Shown here one piece after another: positions 33,001-42,058 of a DNA stretch of 64,000 nt. Source of the stretch: Deuterostichococcus epilithicus (taxonomy: Eukaryota; Chlorophyta; Trebouxiophyceae; Prasiolales; Stichococcaceae); the NCBI GenBank assembly GCA_033439295.1, contig JAVTLE010000004.1, positions 744,012-808,011 on the forward strand, given 5' to 3'. Below the pieces are notes generated by a model. That model made no database searches and had not been told where the DNA came from. It was given only the letters and a program-made list of their open reading frames with translations. Positions within the stretch are counted from its first letter, which is position 1. The number at the start of each line of letters is the position of its first letter. The translations under genes and the position numbers were made by a program.

Positions 33001-33889
33001 GCGCTTGCAGGATGACTGCAGCCGGGCCTGTGTCGGCTCATCCTACTGTGGACCGCACTCCGGGAGTCATGCGCCCTGTGGTCGCAGCTGCGACTTGTCC
33101 TGCTGGCGATTGGTGCGGCCTACTATTCTTGTGCTGTGCAATAAGCATAGCCACTTCAGCTTGCGCACCTGCAAGCGTACGTTGTTCATGCCTGCGAAAT
33201 CCTGCTCCCACGTGATGAACTGTGTCTCGTTTGCCGTCGAAAAGAAGGGCGATGCCGACGGTACTGCAGGGCAAAAATGTGCCATGAACTTAGCTGAATC
33301 TCGACTGTGCCAGCAGGAGCCTCTTTGCAGCACCATGCGTCCCTGCACCGGCGCCATCACCACGAGCATTTCCGTTATCAGATGGTCGGATGCCGCTGCA
33401 AGTGCTGTGCGTGCAGCACTCACGAGGCACTGGGCGGGCAAGGTGCCAGTACATCATCGCGGCCTGCAACTGCCGCTGCTGCAGCTCCTCCGCCTCCTTC
33501 TGGGCGGCCCGCAGCTGCTGCCGCGCAGCCAGCGTGTCATTCCGCATGGCCGCCAGCTGCTGCGCCGCCCACATCATCGCCTCTGCCATTGCTTCTGTAG
33601 CGGACCTGTGTTCTGCGGTGCTCCCGCTGCCATCCACTGCCAGGATAGTCTCAGCATCAGTGCCGAACAGCCTGGCGATGCTGGCCTGCTTGGCGGGGGG
33701 CCCCCCGTGCTGATTGCTTTCATCCGAAGCACTCGGCACAGAGCTGGACTGGTTGCTCCTCAACGTTGAGCTCGTCAGCGTTACAGGCGCAGCTGCTCCA
33801 TTGCTGACGTCCGCGGATCGCTTGTAGGAGATCAGCACCATGAGGACGAGGCCCAAAAACAGCAGCCATAGTAGTGGGGGGTGCCTCAT
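30040..33889 (-). CDS. O-fucosyltransferase-like type II membrane protein
   Basis: Likely Golgi GDP-fucose protein O-fucosyltransferase family member; donor and acceptor not proven. Eight exons read leftwards give 599 aa in frame: 33889-33424, 33263-33169, 32875-32691, 32361-32091, 31601-31365, 31130-30912, 30602-30495 and 30258-30040. Features in order: cytoplasmic MRHPP; signal-anchor helix (LLWLLFLGLVLMVLISY); a Gln/Ala-rich stem likely coiled coil; TWEQDFAGMNNVRLQVENLA and FRRTLVMPG, the family's first motif; VFDFGALRRWVPIVTM; AVHDRTGDF, which replaces the usual H-L-R with H-D-R; VYVAAEPWNETRW; and the C-terminal signature CSVASRFVGTYGSTFTAYIH followed by RMRG. Introns 4 and 6 use GC donors (CAG|GCATGC, CAG|GCACGC), required to keep frame. 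It diverges from the thaumatin-like gene with 522 bp between starts. Confidence 0.8.
30694..30905 (-). repeat. Two decayed copies of O-FucT exon 6 end in intron 6
   Basis: Read leftwards, the intron after exon 6 (which ends PPAFSGPVEQ) re-encodes LPAFSGPGEQ followed by GCAAGT, then a further decayed version (FAAFSSMPAEH). The copies keep the exon-end/donor arrangement, including a GC-type donor. Confidence 0.8.
32905..32962 (-). repeat. Copy of O-FucT exon 3 start in intron 2
   Basis: Plus-strand GGCGTGCGCCATGAGCGTCA near 32929 repeats GGCGTGCGCCATGAGGGCCA of exon 3 (near 32847), upstream of the exon on the coding strand. Confidence 0.8.
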
Positions 33890-34411
33890 GATAGCTGTAT
33901 GTTCGGCAAGGGGGTTTCGAGGCTGCTTCCATTATTCCATAGCCAGTCAGAGAGAAGATTGAATTGGTGCGGGGAAAGCTCTGCATGTAAAATGGCGTAC
34001 CAGAACATTCCAGGCGTGGCCCGGGCTGCCAGAAATTCAGCGGCGGTTTCTACGGCGGATTGACCTCATCGGCCTCTCAAAATTAGTCGATGAAAAGAGA
34101 GCCAGAGCCAGTTGATCTCCACTGCTACACTTTGTGCCACATGTTGTGAGCCGCATGGCTGGTGGCCTCTTCCATGCAACAAGTGGCGGTCGACAGCGGC
34201 GAAGCCGGGGCAGCACCCACGTGCAGTTGTCACAGTCGAGGTCATGAGACTCCATTCCCTCCACATGGCCGAATCACTCATCACTTGTTCAACAGAGCAG
34301 ATTAACACTCCCTCATTTATAGCTGCACGTCAGCCAGAAGGCGACCAACTCAAGCTTCAGTGCAGTCATTCACATATCACAGTGGAGGCCTGCCGCATTT
34401 GGTCTGCCAGC
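33890..34411. other. Shared promoter region of divergent genes
   Basis: 522 bp lie between the start codons of the O-fucosyltransferase-like gene (-) and the thaumatin-like gene (+). Co-regulation through a bidirectional promoter is possible. I see no named motif I would defend. Confidence 0.45.
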
Positions 34412-36094
34412 ATGAAGTTTGCGATGAGCATCGGTGGAGCTCGCTGCATTGCAGCGGCAGCTGCGATCATGTTCATCGTCGCCTGCCCTGTGGTTCGCGG
34501 TGAGTCGAGCTGAGTCTGGCTAGCCGTGACCGAGGCCAGTCCTGTAAAGCTGTTATCTGTCTTTGCTGGAAGCGCCTCTCAATAAACAGTGGCTGCGCAG
34601 CCGCATGCCCACCTGTGCCAGGAAGCTCAAAGCACGTTTCCTCCTGCTCACTTCAATCTTCTGAGTATAATGCGTTGCCACTGCTGCTTCGTATGCTCAG
34701 GTGAAATCACGATCCGGAACCAGTGCGCTGGCACCGTTACGGCATTTTGGCGCAATGCCGCCAACCCCACCCAGAGCGCCGCGATCCCCCACGGTGGTAC
34801 GCAGCGTGTGGTGAGTCGAGCTGCTTCTCCGCAAACAGCGGTCCCTGGCATCTGCACTTTGGAGCGGCCCGCGCGAGAGAGCTCTCAGCATACATGCCAC
34901 GTATGTATATGACACATGCACAATTGTTCATCATGCGGCGCTGTGGGGCTGGACGGGAATGGCAGCTGGAGGCCCAGGGCGCACCTATCCGAGAGGACCG
35001 GTTCATCGGCAAGGAACCTGTGCAAAATTACACAGGCGACAGGAACGTCCTGGCCTGCCGGCATCATCTGGGGCTCCCGCACCGGCAATGACAACAACGC
35101 GCAGGCAAACCTCGCAGAATTCACAATCGGGGGCTCGGACAACATGGACACATACGACCTCAGCAACGTGGTAGGCCATGGCACGATGAAATTATGTGTT
35201 GCAACCACATTGTGTTGCTGATGCCAACATCCCATGAAATGTAGTAAATATGCCCGGAGGACATACCGCCTGCTAGCCTGCATTGTTCATCTTGAGCTGA
35301 GCTGGTTCACTGACGCTGATTCGCGAATGGTGATTATATTACTAATCATATGGTGTTGGCGCAGAATGCATACAACATCCCGCTCCTCATCAACCCCCTG
35401 AACCCCATCACACCTCCAGGCCAGCGATCGGGCCAGATGTGCGGCACCATCAGATGCAGCATCCCAAACCTTGCTGACTTCTGCCAGCCCAACAATGTGT
35501 TCTCAAGAGAGAGTGGTAGGGTTCGCCTATGCCCATCACAGGCCACCCTGCCGTCAGTGATGAGGGTGTTGCTGCGATATTGCCTGCGCTGCATTCGCTA
35601 TGCTTCCAACCATTAATTATGTCACTCCCCATTCGATCACAGTTCAGCGCCCACACGGCGTCTGCCAGCGGGCAACACAACACACTCAGTTTGTCTCGCA
35701 TTCTTGCTGCTGCAGGACATTTTTGCACCAACGCTGATGGCCCCGGCCAGGTTGCGACTCCTGGCACAATGCAATTCAAGGCGGTGTGTCCCACGTCATA
35801 CAGGTGCGCAAATGTCCTCACCAATACTTCTGCATGGTAGGCAACACACTCATAGGCAGCGCAAACAGGTATGCATGACAGGGCGGGCAGAGAAGAAACA
35901 GAGAGTGTGCGCGTGTTCCCCGCTTCCCAGATTATCTCACACAAGGCCTCTACCGTACTGCTTTCGTTGAGCAACGGTTGACCCACGTGTATACTGTGCT
36001 TGCCTTGATGTGGCGCAGCTTCAGCTTGGACGATGCCACCTCCACATTCACCTGCACGACTGGCACCAACTACGAGGTCGTGTTCTGCCCGTGA
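34412..36094 (+). CDS. Thaumatin-like protein (PR-5 family), secreted
   Basis: Six exons (34412-34499, 34701-34810, 35036-35170, 35365-35515, 35716-35803, 36025-36094) join to 213 aa, all GT-AG. A signal peptide (MKFAMSIGG, then a hydrophobic Ala/Ile/Val core ending VVRG) leads to EITIRNQCAGTVTAFW, the family's first strand. Then come WPAGIIWGSRTG, ANLAEFTIGGSDNMDTYDLS (family: L-A-E-F-T-L, then D-x-Y-D-V-S), YNIPLLINP, a Cys-containing middle, CPTSYS, and the terminal TFTCTTGTNYEVVFCP typical of thaumatin-like proteins. In plants the family binds or hydrolyses beta-glucans and is often antifungal; a wall or defence role here is inference. At 213 aa it is near the usual 200-230. The exon 2-3 junction was chosen by phase; the family's R-x-W-x-R-T-x-C segment looks divergent. 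Confidence 0.87.
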
Positions 36095-36569
36095 GCTGCT
36101 GGGCGGTGCCCAACGATTCACGTTGCTGCGCTGCCTCGAACTTGTTCGATGTTTGACCTGAGCTTGCGGATGTCAGCCGGTAGCATCAAATCAGCAGTTT
36201 TGTGTGGATCTGATTTGCCGTTCAGGTATGCGGCTGATTGGCTTTGCACTTGACAGCAGTCTTGGCGACTCTTCGATTACTGAATGGAATTGTGTTTGAT
36301 TCGGAAATCCTGCAACGACATCCAGACACGCTCCGATCCCAGCCACATTCTTGAATTCAAAACAATTGTTGAGTCTTGAGTGCGCCCATGCTCGTTTCAG
36401 TCTTGATCAGGAGGCTTGCACTCCCGGTCAAGAGGAGTGCCAGCCTCTCCTCGAGACTTGCAGGCAAGGGGCTTGGCCGCCTGTTGCCATCGTGATGCCG
36501 CAGCAGCGTCTCCCGCTGAGGGCGCCACAGCCCTGCAATGGCAACCCTCTCCACACCTCCATGCCGCAC
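36095..36569. other. Intergenic between convergent genes
   Basis: About 0.47 kb between the stop codons of the thaumatin-like gene and the FNT-type transporter. It should hold the two 3' UTRs. Nothing else is seen. Confidence 0.5.
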
Positions 36570-39500
36570 TCAAGGCGCCAGGCGATCATAAGGTGGCGGC
36601 GCTGGATCAGCAGCTACAGCGACGTTGGCGACGTCGATAGCTGTCGACAGCTCCGGGGCGCGGCCGGCGCGGCCGAAGACCAGTGCGTAGACGCCCGCCA
36701 TGCAGACGGCGCCGCCAACGATGTTACCCAACGTCACCGGAAGCAGGTTGCCCAGCTGCAGAAAGCAGTCGTTTGTTTGTCATCCGTAATGAACAGGACA
36801 CGTTTGAAGACAGCAGCTATACCGTCCATGCTCTCAGTTCAGCTTGCCATGACAGCAGGTCACGCTGCACACGGTCCAGCGCCTGCCAATGACTCATCCG
36901 TCCGCACATTACGGCCTTCGGGACGCGCTGCGCGGGACGGGACGGCACAGGGTGCGGCAGCGATCCCCCTCGAGGGCGCGCGCTCGCGCACACTTGCCAC
37001 AGTAGTTGACATATGCATCGCCAGCCAGAGGCATGACCGCACCGGCAACTGCTGCTGGGTCATGGCAGCGCGCACCGTGCCGCGCTGTCAGAACCACCGC
37101 GCTGCCAGGACCCAGGGTTGCGACAAACAGGTATGTGACATCCCTATAGCCAGGCCAGGCCAGGGTTGAGTGGTGTACCCCTAAACCCCAAACGCACCCA
37201 GAACTGCTGGTTGGAGATGGGCGCCCCCAGCGCCATGGCCATGGGGATGATGCACATGTTGGCGACGCTGTGCTCCAGCCCCATGCCGACGAATGTCATG
37301 ATGGGGATGATGGCGCCCATGATCTGCGTGAAGTAAGTTGGGTTTGAGACATCGTGCTGTGATACGTTTCAATACTCGGCTCGCAAAACGCGGTGCTCCA
37401 GCCCCAAGCCGACGAACGTCATGATGGGGATGATGGCGCCCATGATCTGTTTGGAGTAATCATGTTTTGAGACATCGGTTTGTGTTGTGTTCTCATGATA
37501 AAGGACAGCGGGTCAGGACTGGCAGGATGCCGGCCATAATCTGCGTCGGCAGGAGCTGATCGTCGCCGCCTCGTGGCAGCTGTTGGAGGTCCAGGCCACT
37601 GCGCGATGTGTGCGCGCCGCACCTTGCCGGAGGGGGAGGCAGACGTCGTCGCCTACCAGATGGCGACATTGATATTGAATTTGAAACTGTTCCGTTCATG
37701 ATGTTCAGCAAACCTTGCCGCACCTTGCCAGAGAGGGAGGCAGACGCCGTCGCATGCCAGATGGCAATGTTGACCAGCCAGTTGGCCATGATGGCACGCA
37801 GGAAGGCCTGCGCGCAGCAGAAAGTTGCCGTCAGATGCCGCAGAGCGTGCATTGGCTCGGGGAAGTTCTCAGGTTGACGGCAATTCCACGAGCTGATTAT
37901 CAGGTGGTCCTTTGCGCGAGCGGAAACATATGGGAGCACTTTTGCAATATTTCACAGTGTCTGCTCGAAGGGCAGCGGTGCTTTTGGATAGACAGATCCT
38001 CCTTCTGTGACTTTCATTTCCTTCATCTAAAACTTGCAGTCATCCGAAAGGCATTCTCGAGGCGCCCACCTGCTTGAAAGGCAGCGACGCCTTCTTCACC
38101 GCAAGGGCGGCTGTCGAGGCGGCCGGCGGCGGCACGCCGGCGGCGGACACCAGTGTCACCAACGCGATGGAGCCCACCAGGTTGGCTGCAGAAGGGGCAG
38201 AAATGCTCAGACTCGAAATGCCGAGCAGGGCAGATGTTGCAGCCGCCGGCAGCGCACACCAGCGCCACCAGCGCGACTGCAGCACGGACCACAACCTAAA
38301 GTCGCATCCAAGAGCATCAGACCGAGGAGCAAGCGCACACCAGCAAACTCAGCACAGCGGAGCCCGCCAGCTTCGCTGCAGAACAGGTCAAAGCGTGATA
38401 TCGAAGTCGCGATGAAGAACAGGTGTTGTTGGTGTGTGCACCCATCCAATCATCTAGTATTCAGCACACAAGTCACCAAGAGTGGCATAGGGGCCGCCCG
38501 CTTTCTGACTAGGCCTGCTGCACTCAGACCATGCATCTACGATTTCATTGGACATTTCGAGTTGGGCGCTGTCACGGCGTACCGCCAAAGGAGACGACCC
38601 AGATTCTGAGCAGCTGCGCCAGCGAGATGCGGCCCTCGTAAAACGCCGCTGCGCAGCTGCAGGTGTTGCCCGTGAACAGCTCCGCGCCGCACACCGAGAC
38701 CATGATCAGGCCGAAGGGCAGGCCCACGACGCCGGCTACCAGCTTCTGGAGCCCGGGGTTGGTCTGCGCGCCCGCACAGACGCTTTTGGTCATGTCGTCC
38801 TGTGTCATCGTGTAGGTGCTCGCTGCATGGCGCCAGAGACAACCTGGCTGCCCGCTTCCAGGTGCGCCGATCAGGCGTACCACAGCTCGACGGAGCGCAC
38901 CACTGCTCAACGGCGTCAGCAGCATTCCGGAGCCTTGCATAGGTAGGCATACAGAAACGCTACTGCCTGCCCCAACATCGTCAGGCAAAAGCAGCATCAA
39001 AGCCTGCCTGTGTCGGAAGGAACCACCACGCGGAATGCACTGCCGCAAGACTGGAGCGGCAGACGCCGCCATATCGCACGAGCGATGATGCACGTCAGAA
39101 CACGGCTGCGTCGAATGGCACCTCAGACCACGCATACCACGTGAGGCCGGGGCAGCAGAAGCCAACATGCAGGAGCAACAGGCGTCAAATCTGTCTACAC
39201 AAAAAGAGTAGGAAGATGGTGCATCTCTCACCGCCGCGAGGCCCGGGCAGGCGCAGCCGACGTGCAGCAGCAGCAGCGCGCCAAAGCCGATGTAGCAGCC
39301 GGCCACCACGCCCAGCAGTGCGGTCTTCCACACCGGCAGCAGCGCCTTGGCAGCACCCAGCTCCACCACCTGGTGCAGATCGATGTTTGCGAGGTCGGTC
39401 GCAACCCTCTGATGTCTAATCTTGCCCAGCAGCGCAGCCGACCACGCAGGCATTTGCGCTTCACAAGCTGCATTACTGATGTCCGGCCACGACATGCGCC

Positions 39501-39699
39501 ACACACTCACGTGGACATGGATGTCGGGAGGCTACGGCGGTGGCGGCTTGAGCAACAAGAGGAGTTCTGTCGATGACCCTACTGGCTGAGCGCTCACCTT
39601 CTGGTAGATGGCGGCTGGCGGCGCGCAGTCGGTCGCCAACGGCCCAGGCGATGGCGGAGCGGGCGCAGGCCACGGCGAAGCGGGCGCGCCGGACGCCAT
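36570..39699 (-). CDS. Formate/nitrite transporter family (NAR1-like) channel
   Basis: Pentameric FNT channels move small anions such as nitrite, formate or bicarbonate; algal NAR1 members serve nitrite or HCO3- uptake. Seven exons read leftwards, in frame, 310 aa: 39699-39598, 39369-39232, 38763-38583, 38185-38070, 37807-37724, 37323-37198 and 36755-36570. Landmarks: APPAAIYQK|VVELGAAKA before TM1; GVVAGCYIGFGALLLL; NPGLQKLVAGVVGLPFGLIM; CGAELFTGNT (family signature); FGANLVGS; FLRAIMANWLVNIAIW; IMGAIIPIMTFVGMGLEHSV and ANMCIIP; and LGNLLPVTLGNIVGGAV before a short hydrophilic tail. The N-terminus is uncertain. Met at 39699 is the first usable one in this exon, but the open frame continues upstream to a possible acceptor near 39785, so a longer, perhaps plastid-targeting, leader could exist. 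Substrate cannot be assigned. Confidence 0.86.
37398..37680 (-). repeat. Copies of FNT exons 5 and 6 in intron 5
   Basis: Plus-strand ATGATGGGGATGATGGCGCC occurs in exon 6 (near 37300) and again at about 37421, the copy spanning about 37390-37448. A weaker copy, encoding QIMAGILPVL, lies near 37519-37560. About 37612-37670 copies the end of exon 5 through its donor (plus strand CACCTTGCCGGAGGGGGAGG against CACCTTGCCAGAGAGGGAGG). Confidence 0.85.
38205..38400 (-). repeat. Two decayed copies of FNT exon 4 start in intron 3
   Basis: Read leftwards, about 38290-38230 encodes VALVALVCAAGG, resembling IALVTLVSAAGV of exon 4. About 38380-38325 (AGCTGGCGGGCTCCGCTGTG) resembles AACCTGGTGGGCTCCATCGC. 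Both lie upstream of exon 4 on the coding strand. Confidence 0.7.
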
Positions 39700-41101
39700 C
39701 GCCCGCGCCTCCCGCGCCGCTGGACTGTTGCCGGAGGCAGACTGCGGCGGCGGCACTGGCGGGCTGAAGCTGGACAGCACTGCAGCACCAGAGAGGGATC
39801 ACGTCATGGCTGCATTTAGGGAGGGTTCACAGCGCAAAGCCCGCTGCAGCGCTTGGTGCCGATGTTGAGATGAGCCAAGCGACAGTGGCTGCACGAAATG
39901 GACGATCATGCAGAACTGCACCAGGCCGGCAAGATGCTGGCAAAGCCGGAGGGTCACGACATCAGGAAGCTGCAAGTGCTGCGATGATCGCAGTTTCTTT
40001 GGCAGTAAACTTCTATGCGCTGTGCCTTGTGCATATATGAATTCACGCACAACGTCACGTGCTCTCTCGCTGTGCAAAATTGTCGAACGATGTTAAGGCT
40101 AGGGGTCACGCACTGCCGCAGCGATCCGAGAGTTGCAACATTTTCTGCATGGCAAGATGGTGGAATGATCCGCTGCTAAACGCGGAAGATAAGATTGCAC
40201 GCACATGTGCGCCGCCTGAGCAGAGCTGGTCGCCTCAGGCCTGGCGCACTGCTGGACATGCACTTCGCGCAGCTGCAGCTCCTTGGCATCATGGCCACAC
40301 GAGGGGCCATCGCCATCGCCATCTTTGACCTGACCGCGACGTGATCGTCGGGTGCGATCAAAACACGAGCGCAATCACCCAGAGCCCTCTTGTTTGTGGT
40401 GCTGTGCTCAGACCTGAATGCCAGTGTCTGAGTGGTTGGGTTGGCCCAAGCGCAATCCGCAAGCTGTGGCTCTCGGGACATCCACGTGCCTCACGTGTCA
40501 ATTGAGCTGGCGGACGGGCAGGGGATACTAAATCCAACTTAATGTCAGTTGGGACTTCCTACTCTCGGAAACCGGCGGGAAAACCCGCCTCTTCGAAAAG
40601 GAAACCACAAAACGCAGCCTTGCGTGTTGGGGTGGTCCGTACTGAGCAAGGAGAGCATCAGTGCAGCGTGGCGCTGTTGCAAGGGGCGGGGCTGGCGCTG
40701 CCGTCCGCGCGCACAATGCGTTCTAACGAACCACGCATCTGTTTCCACCGAAGGTTGCGACGAACAAGCTTCATCTAAAAACAGCGTTCTTCCGGTGGAC
40801 GTCTACAGAAACGTAGAAACCCAAATGCAACGTTGCACGCTGTGCGAAAGTGCCAAGCGGCATGCAAATGGCGTCGTGTTGTCGGCCTGCGCTGCTGCCG
40901 CTGCCAGCAGGCCGCCGTGATTGCAACAGCTGCAGCACCGCGGCTGCAGATCAGCCACCGCGCTGACTCTGCTGCATGAAACCACGGGGAAATTCGCAGG
41001 ATTGAACCAGAATCAGTCCAGCTGCACCTCCGATGCCAAGCAGCAGCAGGAACAATGGCTGTTGCCGCCGCGGGGCGGCGATTGACGTGAACCGGCGCAA
41101 C
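39700..41101. other. Intergenic, 1.4 kb, no gene
   Basis: No supported exon. It contains the FNT promoter and, near 40574-40589, a perfect inverted repeat with GGCGGG and CCCGCC arms around AAAA, one side of which reads as an E2F-like TTTCCCGCC. Open frames here have no family resemblance. Confidence 0.45.
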
Positions 41102-41661
41102 TCAGGCGGCGGGTGGCCGCCGCACATGGTCCTGCGAAGTGTCGAGCGCCCCGGGCGCCAGCCACAGCGGGCCCGGCGGCGGCGGCTGCGATGGTGGCGC
41201 GCCACCGCCTGCACCCGGAGGCACGCCGCCGCCGACCTGCAGCCTATCACTGCCGCCGCCGACCATGCTGCCACCTCCCTGGGGGGCGCTACCGCCGCCA
41301 GAGGCGTCTCCTTCGGACTTGACGCCGGCGTCGCTGGCGGGCAGGCCCAAAATGGGCATGCTGCTGAATGACTGCATATAGTGGCCCAGCATTCCTGGAG
41401 AGTGGCACCACGAAGTTCAGCACACAGATGACGACTGGTTGCTGCCGAAACTGTCGCTTTGTGAGGTTTCGTGCTTCATGCACTGGGCAGAGCGAGAGAC
41501 TGCTCAACGTGAGGTGACAGTCGGACGAAGGTAACATGCTGGCGGCGCACCTTCGCTGCCGAGGTTCATGCCTGCTCCTAAGCCCATTACTGGAAGCGAA
41601 ATTTGCGGCAGCCCAACCGCCTGCCGCCGCTGCTGCAGCGCGGCCTGCTGCTGCAGCGTGG

Positions 41662-41704
<43 letters not shown>

Positions 41705-41992
41705 TGTGCCGTGGTCCACTGTCTGGCTGGCCGCTGAGTTTGGGCGCTGCGGGCTCTGCAGGCTCTGCTGCGACTGCAGGCCCGACGCCTGCAGCTGCTG
41801 CTGGCACTGCTGCAGCTGATGCGCGCTGCTCGGCGGCGCCGCCTGCACCGCCCGCTGCTGCTGCAGCTGGTGCTGTACGTCCTGTGCCTGCACCTGCTGC
41901 TGCAGCGACGCCTGCATGCTTTGGTCCTGCTGCTGCACCTGCTGCTGCGGCTGCGGCTGCAGCTGCAGGTCGCCTCTCGGCGTGCCCGCGTC

Positions 41993-42058
<66 letters not shown>

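Noticed and set aside
33275-33769. Plus-strand His/Ala-rich frames at 32969-33769
   Set aside because: They are antisense to the fucosyltransferase-like exon 1, whose signal anchor and splice phases are coherent.
38572-39510. Single 312-codon minus-strand frame over FNT exons 2-3
   Set aside because: It reads through an intron. The spliced model matches the family on both sides, while the intron part has no similarity.
40542-40920. Possible small gene at 40.5-40.9 kb
   Set aside because: The open frames have no recognisable content and no consistent splice structure.
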